A stretch of 64,000 nucleotides of DNA from Belnapia arida (GTDB lineage Bacteria > Pseudomonadota > Alphaproteobacteria > Acetobacterales > Acetobacteraceae), in contig NZ_JAETWB010000009.1 of the NCBI RefSeq assembly GCF_016773205.1, positions 62,001-126,000 on the forward strand, in the 5' to 3' direction. Positions within the stretch are counted from its first letter, which is position 1; each line of letters begins with the position of its first letter. The notes beneath the pieces were generated by a model that saw only the letters and a list, made by a program, of their open reading frames with translations, made no database searches and was not told the DNA's origin. Both the position numbers and the translations under genes were made by a program. Positions 35,035 through 42,615 of this stretch are shown here, piece by piece.

Positions 35035-35970
35035 ATGGCCGAGTTGCGCATCCTGGCCGAGGGGCTGCGGTTTCCGGAGGGTCCGGTCGCCATGCCGGAT
35101 GGCAGCATCATCCTGGTCGAGATCGCCGCCGGCACCCTCACCCGCGTCGCCCCGGACGGGACGAAGACCACCGTCGCCCACCCCGGCGGCGGCCCGAACG
35201 GCATCGCCCTCGGCCCGGACGGCAAGATCTTCTGCTGCAACAACGGCGGCTTCCTCTGGCATGAGGAGCCGGGCTTCATCCGCCCCATCGGCCAGTCGCC
35301 CGACTACAGCGGCGGCCGCATCGAGGTGATCGACCCGCAATCGGGCGAAGTCCGCACCCTCTACGACCGCTGCGGCGAGCACCGGCTGAAGGGGCCGAAC
35401 GACATCGTCTTCGCGCCTGCCGGCAGCCCCGGCGAGGGCGGCTTCTGGTTCACCGACCTCGGCAAGGTCCGCGCCCGCGACCGCGACCATGGCGGCGTCT
35501 ACTGGGCCGCCTCGGACGGCTCGAGGATCGTCGAGGCCGCCTACCCGGTCTTCGGCGGCGCCAACGGCATCGCCCTTTCGCCCGACGGCCGCACCCTCTA
35601 CGCCGCCGAGACCGAGACCGGCCGCCTCTGGGCCTGGGACATCGAGGGGCCGGGCGTGGTGCGCAAGGATCCCTGGCCCTCCTCGAATGGCGGCCGCGTG
35701 CTCTGCCAGTTCCCCGGCTACCGCCGCCTCGACAGCGTCGCCGCGACCGCCGCCGGCAATATCTGCGTCGCTACCCTGGTGAGCGGCGAGATCACCACCG
35801 TCTCCCCCAGCGGCGAGATCCTCCGCGTGGTGAAGATGCCGGAGCCGATGCCCACCAATCTCTGCTTCGGCGGGCCGGACCGGCGCACCGCCTTCATCAC
35901 CCTCTCCACCACCGGCAAGCTGGCGGCGATGGAGTGGGACGAGCCCGGCCTCCACCTGCCCTACAACTGA
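35035..35970 (+). CDS. SMP-30/gluconolactonase/LRE family protein
   Basis: A 311-residue six-bladed beta-propeller of the SMP-30/gluconolactonase family. It starts LRILAEGLRFPEGPVAMPDG, where the glutamate is a metal ligand; KGPNDIVFAPAG and FGGANGIALSPDGRTLYAAET carry the other conserved metal-site residues. Family members hydrolyse sugar or other lactones in the cytosol. The ATG at 35035 is chosen for its GGGGGAGAGAGG ribosome-binding site and because the family domain starts there. It is followed 11 bp later by an FAH-family gene, suggesting a short catabolic operon for a sugar acid or similar compound. Confidence 0.9.
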   Translation: MAELRILAEGLRFPEGPVAMPDGSIILVEIAAGTLTRVAPDGTKTTVAHPGGGPNGIALGPDGKIFCCNNGGFLWHEEPGFIRPIGQSPDYSGGRIEVIDPQSGEVRTLYDRCGEHRLKGPNDIVFAPAGSPGEGGFWFTDLGKVRARDRDHGGVYWAASDGSRIVEAAYPVFGGANGIALSPDGRTLYAAETETGRLWAWDIEGPGVVRKDPWPSSNGGRVLCQFPGYRRLDSVAATAAGNICVATLVSGEITTVSPSGEILRVVKMPEPMPTNLCFGGPDRRTAFITLSTTGKLAAMEWDEPGLHLPYN

Positions 35971-35981
35971 GGAGCAAGGGG

Positions 35982-36758
35982 ATGACGCTCTGGGTCCGCT
36001 ACGACCGCGACGGCGCGGAAGGCTTCGGTACGCTGGAAGGCGAGGAGATCGCCGTCCATGCCGGCGAGTTCTTCGGCACGCCCGCCCCGACCGGCAAGCG
36101 CCTGCCGCTCTCGGCGGTGCGCCTGCTGCCGCCCGTGCAGCCCGGTGCCTTCATCGGCCTCTGGAACAACTTCCATGCCGCCGCGGCGAAGCAGGGCAAC
36201 GCCATCCCCGAATTCCCCCTGTATTTCCTGAAGAACCCGCGCTGCGTCATCGGCCCCGGCGCCGCCATCCACCCGCCCGCCGGCTATGACGGCAAGGTGC
36301 TCTACGAAGGCGAGCTCGGCATCGTCATCGGCCGCCAGGTCTCCGCGGCCGACGAGGCGGAGGCCGAGGCCGCCATCTTCGGCTACACCGCGGTGAACGA
36401 CGTCACCGCGCTCGACCTGCTGACGGCCGACGCCTCCTTCCCGCAATGGGCCCGCGCCAAGGGCTGCGACACATTCGGCCCCATCGGCCCCGCCATCGCC
36501 ACCGGCTTCGACTGGCGATCGGCCCGCGTCACCGTCGCGCTGAACGGCCGCGTCCGCCAGGACTACCCGCTCGCCGACATGATCCTGCCGCCGGCGCGCA
36601 TCGTCTCGCTCATCTCGCGGGAGATGACGCTGCACCCCGGCGACGTCATCGCCTGCGGCACCTCGCTCGGCGCCCTGCCGATTCGCCCCGGCATGCAGGT
36701 CGCCGTCACCATCGAAGGCATCGGGGTCCTGGAGAACCCCTACGCCCCCTCAATGTAG
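35982..36758 (+). CDS. Fumarylacetoacetate hydrolase family protein
   Basis: A 258-residue FAH-superfamily enzyme. It has a short N-terminal domain, then LWNNFHAAAAKQG (in place of the usual GRNYxxHAxE), YEGELGIVIGRQV with the metal-binding glutamates, GYTAVNDVTALDLL, WARAKGCDTFGPIGPAI and the C-terminal GDVIACGTSLGALPI. The altered first motif suggests a substrate different from that of the homologue at 20868-21755. An AGGAGCAAGGGG ribosome-binding site precedes the ATG. It probably acts in the same pathway as the SMP-30 protein directly upstream. Its 3' end overlaps the convergent TPR gene by 9 bp. Confidence 0.87.
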   Translation: MTLWVRYDRDGAEGFGTLEGEEIAVHAGEFFGTPAPTGKRLPLSAVRLLPPVQPGAFIGLWNNFHAAAAKQGNAIPEFPLYFLKNPRCVIGPGAAIHPPAGYDGKVLYEGELGIVIGRQVSAADEAEAEAAIFGYTAVNDVTALDLLTADASFPQWARAKGCDTFGPIGPAIATGFDWRSARVTVALNGRVRQDYPLADMILPPARIVSLISREMTLHPGDVIACGTSLGALPIRPGMQVAVTIEGIGVLENPYAPSM

Positions 36759-38144
36759 AATGGAGGCCGCCGCCTTGCGGTACCCCGCCCGCCGCGCCGG
36801 CGGCACCGGGTGCCGCCCGGCGACGCGCTCCAGCAGCAGCCGCGCATCCTCCTCCAGCCCCGCCTGCATCGCGGCATCGAGGAAGAACTGCTCCAGCACG
36901 TCCTGCTGCGCGTGGCTGCCGCCCAGCGCATGCATGCCCCCGAGCGCCGGCCGCATCGCCGCGACGGCCCCGGCGAAGTCGCCGCGCCCATGCCGCAGCA
37001 CCGCCTCGCAGATCGGCAGGGCATACTGGCCGATGATCGCGGCGTTCCCGCCATTGTGGCTGCGCGCGTAGTCGCGCACCGCCTCCAGCATCCGCTCCGC
37101 CGCGCCGAAGCGCCCCGTCACCACCAGCGCCATCATGAAATGCGGCAGGTTGAAGCCCTGCTGGCAGTCGCCGATCCGCGCCTCCGCCTTGTCGGCCAGC
37201 TCCGCCCAGCGCGCCCCGCCATCCACCCCCTGCAGCCGCAGCCGGTAGAGCATGGAGATGGCGTTCTGCATGTCGATGGCGAGGTCCGGCATCGCCATCG
37301 TCACCTGGCTTTCCAGGTTGCGGAAGTTCCGGTCGTAGAGCGCCAGCACCTGGTCGTGCTCGCCCCGCTCGTAGTGGAACAGCGCCCGGTGCCACCAGAG
37401 ATGATGGGTGAGGTTGTTCCCCCCCTCCCAATGCTGCTCCAGCCCCGAGGTCCAGGCGATGCCCTCGCCGCGCCGCCCCTGCATCTCCATCACATGCGCG
37501 ACCGCATGCGTCGCCCAGAGATCCGCCGGATTGATGCCGACCGCCGCGCGGCCCGCGGATTCGCCGACCAGGTAGTTGCCGCATTCCTCGTTGGCGAAGG
37601 CCTGGCAGGCCAGCACATTGTGGTAGCCGGGCTGGTCCGGCCCCCAATGCGGCAGCACGCCATTGACGGCCGCCAGCATCATGTCCGCCCGCCCCCGCCA
37701 GAAGGCGTTGTAGTGATGCAGCCGGAGCGCCAGCAGGTCATGCGGATGCTCGGCCATGATGCCCGTCCAGGCCGCGAGCGCGCGGGCCATGTCGCCCTCC
37801 GCCCAGGCCGCCAGCGCCGCCGCATGCGCCCTCTCGCGCGCCGTGCCGCGCTCGGCGAGCTGCCCAGCCCTGGCCGCCGCCTCCACCGCCGCCGGGGCGA
37901 AGGCCGAGTTCGCCGCCAGCATGGCGAAGGTGCCCTTCAGCATGACCAGCATCGGGCTCTCCGGGTCGAGCTTCAGCGCCGCCTTGAGCCGCTGCGAGGC
38001 ATCCGCCCGGTAGAGCAGGAAGCCCTCCAGCGTCCGGTCATAGCCCGCCGCCGCCTCGGCCGAAGCCACCGTCATCGGCAGGCCCTGCGCGTCCTTCTGC
38101 ATGCGTTCCCTCATCCTTCGGAAGTCTTGTCGAAGCTGGTCCAT
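36750..38144 (-). CDS. TTC38-like tetratricopeptide repeat protein
   Basis: A 464-residue helical-repeat protein that resembles tetratricopeptide repeat protein 38 of eukaryotes. The strongest segments are LWATHAVAHVMEMQGRRGEG and HLWWHRALFHYERGEHDQVL, which match the conserved TTC38 core; FNLPHFMMALVVTGRFG follows. No signal peptide is seen. Bacterial members have no established function that I know of. The ATG at 38144 follows AAGGACA. It follows the M20 hydrolase gene by 61 bp on the same strand, with a hairpin between them, so cotranscription is uncertain. The conserved His/Trp-rich core hints at ligand binding, which is inference. Confidence 0.78.
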   Translation of the reverse strand: MDQLRQDFRRMRERMQKDAQGLPMTVASAEAAAGYDRTLEGFLLYRADASQRLKAALKLDPESPMLVMLKGTFAMLAANSAFAPAAVEAAARAGQLAERGTARERAHAAALAAWAEGDMARALAAWTGIMAEHPHDLLALRLHHYNAFWRGRADMMLAAVNGVLPHWGPDQPGYHNVLACQAFANEECGNYLVGESAGRAAVGINPADLWATHAVAHVMEMQGRRGEGIAWTSGLEQHWEGGNNLTHHLWWHRALFHYERGEHDQVLALYDRNFRNLESQVTMAMPDLAIDMQNAISMLYRLRLQGVDGGARWAELADKAEARIGDCQQGFNLPHFMMALVVTGRFGAAERMLEAVRDYARSHNGGNAAIIGQYALPICEAVLRHGRGDFAGAVAAMRPALGGMHALGGSHAQQDVLEQFFLDAAMQAGLEEDARLLLERVAGRHPVPPARRAGYRKAAASILH

Positions 38145-38153
38145 AGCTGGTGT

Positions 38154-38178
38154 CCTTCCGCCGATTTGCTGCGGAAGG
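38154..38178 (-). terminator. Hairpin between the M20 hydrolase and TTC38-like genes
   Basis: CCTTCCGC (38154-38161) and GCGGAAGG (38171-38178) form a perfect 8-bp stem with a 9-nt loop. On the minus strand it lies about 27 nt past the M20 gene stop and 10 nt before the TPR gene ATG. It may terminate the CoA-transferase/M20 transcript or structure the TPR leader. Confidence 0.4.
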
Positions 38179-38205
38179 CTTGCGAGGAGTTGAGAGTCGC
38201 CCGGC

Positions 38206-39441
38206 CTAATGCCCGGCGCGGCCCGCCAGCCATAGCGTGAGCAGGCCGACCGCCGCCATCAGGTCATCGGTCTCCATCGCCTCGTCCGGGTTGTGGCTGC
38301 CGTTGCGGTTGCGGATGAGCAGCATTCCGGTCGGCACCCCGGCCGCGGCGAAGTTGTTGGCGTCATGACTCCCCGGGCTGTTCAGCCGCGGCGGCGCCAG
38401 CGCGCGCTGCCGCGCCGCCGCTGCCAGCTCGCCGAGAATCGTTGCATCCATCACGCCCGGCGCCGCGGCACTCCGGGGGCCGAGATCGATGGCAACCCCC
38501 CGCCGCGCCGCCACTGCGCCCACCAGCCCGTGCAGCTTCGCCTCCAGCGCCGCCAGATGCGCCGCTTCATAGGCGCGCAGGTCGAGGCTCATCTCGAAGG
38601 CGCCCGGCACCACCGTCATCGCATGCCGCTCGGCCAGGGTATGGAACCGCCCGATGGTGACCGCCATCGGCCGCCGCGCCGCCTCCTCATCGAGCCAGAG
38701 CCGCTCCAGCGCCAGCGCCAGCTCCGCCCCCGCCAGCGCCGCATCGTGGCGGAAGCGGTGCGGCAGCCCGGTATGCGCATCCTCGCCCGTGATGCGGATA
38801 TGCGGATGCCGCACATTCCCCGGATTGGCGAGGCAGAGCGCGACGGGCTGCCCCGCCTCGACGAGCTGCGGCGCCTGCTCGATATGGAGCTCGACATAGG
38901 CCCCGATTCGCCTGGGGTCGCGCAGCGGCCGCCCCAGCGCGCGTGGATCGCCCCCGCAGGCCGCGATGCACTCCCCGAGGCGCTGGCCTCCCCGCGCATG
39001 CGGCAGGTCGAGCGCCCCCTCCGGCAGCCGTCCGAGCAGGCTGCGGCTGCCGATCAGCCCGAGCCCGAACCACACCGCCTCCTCGCAGCGCAGCGCCAGC
39101 ACCTCGATGGAGGCACGCGGCCGAAACCCCTCCGCCTGGAGCGCGGCGATGGCGGCAAGCCCCGCCACCACCCCCGCCGCCCCATCGAAATTCCCCCCAT
39201 GCACCACGCTGTCGAGATGCGATCCGATGAGGATCGGCGCCGCCGAAGGATCGGTCCCCGCCCAGCGCATCGAGAGACTGGCCCCCGCATCCACCGTGCA
39301 GTCGAGCCCAAGCCCCCGCGCCGTCTCCGCCATCAGCGCCATGGCGGCATTCTCGCCCGCCCCGAAGGCCTCGCGCGTGATCCCCGGCGGGTCGGCGCCG
39401 ATCGCCGCCAGCCGGTCCAGCAACGTCTGGACAGGGATCAA
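38206..39441 (-). CDS. M20 family Zn-dependent amidohydrolase (N-carbamoyl-amino-acid hydrolase/allantoate amidohydrolase type)
   Basis: A 411-residue metallo-amidohydrolase. The di-metal site shows in GSHLDSVVHGGNFDGAAGV (His and Asp), RCEEAVWFG (Glu pair), HIEQAPQL (His) and the C-terminal GSHDANNFAAAGVPTGML. Relatives cleave N-carbamoyl-L-amino acids, allantoate or ureidoglycolate-type substrates. The most likely start is TTG at 39441, overlapping the CoA-transferase stop (TTGA); no ATG lies near the domain start, so coupled re-initiation is likely. Substrate choice within the family cannot be made by eye. Confidence 0.86.
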   Translation of the reverse strand: MIPVQTLLDRLAAIGADPPGITREAFGAGENAAMALMAETARGLGLDCTVDAGASLSMRWAGTDPSAAPILIGSHLDSVVHGGNFDGAAGVVAGLAAIAALQAEGFRPRASIEVLALRCEEAVWFGLGLIGSRSLLGRLPEGALDLPHARGGQRLGECIAACGGDPRALGRPLRDPRRIGAYVELHIEQAPQLVEAGQPVALCLANPGNVRHPHIRITGEDAHTGLPHRFRHDAALAGAELALALERLWLDEEAARRPMAVTIGRFHTLAERHAMTVVPGAFEMSLDLRAYEAAHLAALEAKLHGLVGAVAARRGVAIDLGPRSAAAPGVMDATILGELAAAARQRALAPPRLNSPGSHDANNFAAAGVPTGMLLIRNRNGSHNPDEAMETDDLMAAVGLLTLWLAGRAGH

Positions 39442-40556
39442 AGCCCAAGCTCCGCCAGCACCGCCGCCGTATGCTCGCCCAAGGCCGGCGCCGGCACGCT
39501 CCACGCCCCGATCCCCGGCAGCTTCGGGAAGGGCAGGGTGCCCAGCCCCGGCTGCGCCAGCGGCACGGCGGCGCCGACCGCCTGCACATGCGGGTCCGCC
39601 AGCCAGTCGAGCGGCGTGTTGACGAGGTCGCAGAGCATCCGCGCCGCCTGGTAGCGCGTCACCCACTCCGCAGCCGGCTGCGTGCGGAAGGCCTCGCGCA
39701 GCATCGGCAGCAGCGCCTCCCGGTGCTCCGCCCGTGCGGCGAAGCTGGCGAAGCGCGCATCCCCCACCAGTTCCGGCAACCCGGCGATGCCGACGAGCGT
39801 GGCGAATTCCGGCTCCCGCAGCATCGCCACCATGAACCAGCGCCCGTCGCTGCCCTGGTAGGTCCCGGAGGGAACGTTGGCGAGCGGCGGCACCCGCCCG
39901 AGCAGCCCCTGTTCGGCGACGTTGAAGGCCATCAGCGCCGCCGCCGCCTGCATCAGCGAGACGTCGAGCACCCGCCGCTGCGGCGCCGCGCCCGCCACCC
40001 GGTCCCGCGCCTGCTCGGCCAGCGCCGCCTGCACGGCGGCGAAGGCCGAGATGCCGGTGACCATGTCGACCGTCATCAGGTTGCCGGTGCGGTGCGGCAC
40101 GCCATCCATGCCGATATTGAGCGAGACCATCCCCGAATAGGCCTGGGCCACGCTGTCCGTGCAGGGCCGCTCCGAATGCGGCCCCTGCTGCCCGAAGCCC
40201 GAGATCGAGAGGAAGACCACATCCGCCTTTCCCGCCTCCGGCACCACGCCGATCCGCCGCGCGACCCCGGGCCGGAACGCTTCCAGCATCACGTCGGCCC
40301 GCGCCGCCAGAGCCTTGAAGGCCGCCCGCCCGCGCTCCTCCTGCAGGTCGATCACCACGCTTCGCTTGCCGCGGTTGAAGGTGACATGCATGGCGCTCTG
40401 CGTGCCTTCCCGCGTCGAGAGCCCCCGCGACCAGTCGCCCGCCGGCGGCTCGACCTTCAGCACCTCCGCCCCGCAGGCCGCGAGCAGCGTCGCGCAGTAG
40501 GGGCCTGCGATGCCCTGGCTCGCATCCAGCACGAAGAGCCCTTGGTAAGGCTGCAT
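39438..40556 (-). CDS. Class III CoA-transferase (CaiB/BaiF family)
   Basis: A 372-residue class III (family III) CoA-transferase. The N-terminus GLFVLDASQGIAGPYCATLLAACGAEVLKVEPP is characteristic, shown here by GIAGPYCATLLAACGAEV. SISGFGQQGPH is followed by the catalytic-type Asp in RPCTDSVAQAYSGM, and FNRGKRSVVIDL is also typical. It moves CoA between carboxylic acids, activating a substrate for breakdown. Its stop overlaps the start of the M20 gene, giving a two-gene unit. It is divergent from a Bug-type binding protein gene 65 bp away, suggesting import and CoA activation of an organic acid. Confidence 0.9.
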   Translation of the reverse strand: MQPYQGLFVLDASQGIAGPYCATLLAACGAEVLKVEPPAGDWSRGLSTREGTQSAMHVTFNRGKRSVVIDLQEERGRAAFKALAARADVMLEAFRPGVARRIGVVPEAGKADVVFLSISGFGQQGPHSERPCTDSVAQAYSGMVSLNIGMDGVPHRTGNLMTVDMVTGISAFAAVQAALAEQARDRVAGAAPQRRVLDVSLMQAAAALMAFNVAEQGLLGRVPPLANVPSGTYQGSDGRWFMVAMLREPEFATLVGIAGLPELVGDARFASFAARAEHREALLPMLREAFRTQPAAEWVTRYQAARMLCDLVNTPLDWLADPHVQAVGAAVPLAQPGLGTLPFPKLPGIGAWSVPAPALGEHTAAVLAELGL

Positions 40557-40621
40557 GGCGTTTCCTCCCGCGTCTTGACGCCCTATCCTGCCTGGAACGA
40601 CGGATGAGGGAAGGGGAGGGG

Positions 40622-41590
40622 ATGCGGATCACCCGGAGGGCGGCGCTCGGCCTTCTCGCGGCACCAATGGTGTTCCCCCCGGGGGCGCGGGCCGATGACT
40701 GGCCCTCCCGCCCGATCCGCTTCGTCGTGCCCTACCCGCCCGGCGGCCCGACCGACATCCTCGGCCGCGTCGCGGCGCAACGGGCCGGGACGCGGCTGCC
40801 GCAGCCCGTGGTGGTGGAGAACCGCGCCGGCGCCGGCGGCTCGATCGGCGCCGAGGCGGTGGCGCGGGCGGCACCCGATGGCGCCACCTTCCTCGTCAAC
40901 GCTTCGGCCCATGTGATCGTCCCGCACATGATCCGCGTGCCTTACGACGCCATGGCCGATTTCGCGCCGGTGACGCAGATCGCCTCCGTCCCGCTGATCC
41001 TGGTCGTCACCCCCTCGCTCCCGGTGCGGTCGGTCGGCGAATTGCTGGCCTATGCGCGAGCCAATCCGGGCAAGCTCGCCTATGCCTCCTCCTCCAATGG
41101 CGGGGCGCCGCACCTGGCCGGGGAGATGTTCAAGCTGCTCGCCGGCGTCGATCTCCAGCACATCCCCTATCGCGGCAGCGGCCAGGCGCTGCCCGACCTC
41201 GTCGCCGGCAACGTGCAGCTGATGTTCGACAGCGCCGCCAGCAGCGCCGACCTGCTGCGGGAGGGGCGCCTGCGGCCGCTCGCCGTCACCACCGATGCGC
41301 GCATCCCGGCCTTCCCCGACCTGCCGACCATCGCCGAGGCGGGGGTGCCGGGCTATGCCATCTCCACCTGGTACGGCATCTGGGCTCCGGCCCAGACGCC
41401 GGACGCCATCGTCAACCGCATGCAGCAGGCGGTGGCAGAGGGGCTGGCCGCCCCCGAGGCTGCCGAGCGGCTGGCAGCGCTCGGCGCCATTCCGGTGGCC
41501 GAGACGCCAGACCGCTTCGGCGCCTTTTTGCGCTCGGAATGGACCCGCTACGCCGCGCTGGTGCGCGACGCACGGATCAAGGCGGATTGA
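40622..41590 (+). CDS. Bug/TctC-family tripartite tricarboxylate transporter binding protein
   Basis: A 322-residue periplasmic binding protein of the Bug family. It has a twin-arginine-like signal peptide (RITRRAALGLLAAPMVFP, cleavage near GARA-DD), then the family signature PIRFVVPYPPGGPTDILGR, VVENRAGAGGSIGAEAVARA and KLAYASSSNGGAPHLAGEMF. Bug proteins bind carboxylates or amides; most genomes hold many orphan copies without the membrane subunits, and none is seen here. The ATG at 40622 follows GGGGAGGGG; an in-frame ATG at 40604 lies ahead of it. The MDR gene starts 11 bp downstream. Confidence 0.9.
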   Translation: MRITRRAALGLLAAPMVFPPGARADDWPSRPIRFVVPYPPGGPTDILGRVAAQRAGTRLPQPVVVENRAGAGGSIGAEAVARAAPDGATFLVNASAHVIVPHMIRVPYDAMADFAPVTQIASVPLILVVTPSLPVRSVGELLAYARANPGKLAYASSSNGGAPHLAGEMFKLLAGVDLQHIPYRGSGQALPDLVAGNVQLMFDSAASSADLLREGRLRPLAVTTDARIPAFPDLPTIAEAGVPGYAISTWYGIWAPAQTPDAIVNRMQQAVAEGLAAPEAAERLAALGAIPVAETPDRFGAFLRSEWTRYAALVRDARIKAD

Positions 41591-41601
41591 GGGAGAAAGC
41601 C

Positions 41602-42606
41602 ATGCGCGCCGTCGTCTGCGAATCCTGGCGCGAATTCGACGCGCTGGAGCTGAAGGACATCCCCCCGCCGCCGATGCGGCCGGGCGGCGTCCGCATCCGC
41701 GTCGAGGCGGCCGGCGTCTCCTTCGCGACGCAGCTCGTCGTCGCCGGCAAGTATCAGCGGAAGCCCCCGCTGCCCTTCACCCCTGGCACCGAGATCGCCG
41801 GCACGGTGGTCGAGAGCGCGCCGGACGTGGCGGACCCGCTGCCCCCCGGCACCCGCGTCTTCGCCGTGCTCGACTGGGGCGGCATGGCCGAGGAAGCGGT
41901 GGCGGATGCCATCCATGTCGTTGCCATCCCCGACGGCCTGCCGCTCGAGCCGGCCGTCGCCATGCCGATCAGCTACCCCACCGCCGCCGGCGCCCTGATG
42001 TGGCGCACCCGCCTCTCCCCCGGCCAGTGGGTGCTGGTCCATGGCGCCGCCGCCGGCGTCGGCCTCGCCGGGGTCGAGATCGCCCGGGCGCTGGGCGCCC
42101 GCGTCATCGCCCGCTGCGGCGCGGGCAAGCGCGGCATCCCGCTCGCCCGCGGCGCCGACCTCGTCCTCGACAGCGCCGAGCCCTTCCGCGACGCCGTGCG
42201 CGAGGCGACCGGCGGCACCGGCGTCGCCGCCGTGCTCGACACCCTCGGCGGCCCCGTCTTCGACGAAAGCCTCCGCTGCCTCGGCGACGGCGGCACGCTG
42301 GTCACCATCGGCTTCGCCGCCGGCGGCATCCCGCAGCTGCCGGTGAACCTGCTGCTGCTCAAGAACATCGCCGTCGCCGGTCTCAATTGGGGCACCTATG
42401 TCGGCTGGTCGCCCGGCGACAATCGCCAGCTCCACGCCCCCCGCGCCCGCGCCCTCTGGACGCAACTCGTCCAGTGGTGGAGCGAGGGCGCGCTCCGCCC
42501 CGAGGTCCATGCCGGCTTCCCCCTTGCCCAGTTCCGCGAGGCGATGGCCGAGGTCAGCAGCCGCCGCGCCAGCGGCCGGGTGGTGCTGCGCCCGCACGAG
42601 GCGTAG
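41602..42606 (+). CDS. Zinc-independent MDR / NADPH:quinone-oxidoreductase-like protein
   Basis: A 334-residue medium-chain dehydrogenase/reductase of the quinone oxidoreductase group. The GroES-like half begins MRAVVCESWREFDALEL and includes GVSFATQLVVAGKYQ and PFTPGTEIAGTV. The nucleotide-binding half has WVLVHGAAAGVGLAGVEIAR (the AxxGVG loop). Zinc-ligand cysteines are absent, as in QOR-type enzymes. It probably reduces quinones or enoyl/enone substrates with NADPH; the substrate is unknown. It shares a strand with the Bug protein and MFS genes with gaps of about 10 bp, suggesting one operon. Confidence 0.88.
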   Translation: MRAVVCESWREFDALELKDIPPPPMRPGGVRIRVEAAGVSFATQLVVAGKYQRKPPLPFTPGTEIAGTVVESAPDVADPLPPGTRVFAVLDWGGMAEEAVADAIHVVAIPDGLPLEPAVAMPISYPTAAGALMWRTRLSPGQWVLVHGAAAGVGLAGVEIARALGARVIARCGAGKRGIPLARGADLVLDSAEPFRDAVREATGGTGVAAVLDTLGGPVFDESLRCLGDGGTLVTIGFAAGGIPQLPVNLLLLKNIAVAGLNWGTYVGWSPGDNRQLHAPRARALWTQLVQWWSEGALRPEVHAGFPLAQFREAMAEVSSRRASGRVVLRPHEA

Positions 42607-42615
42607 CCTGCCCGG

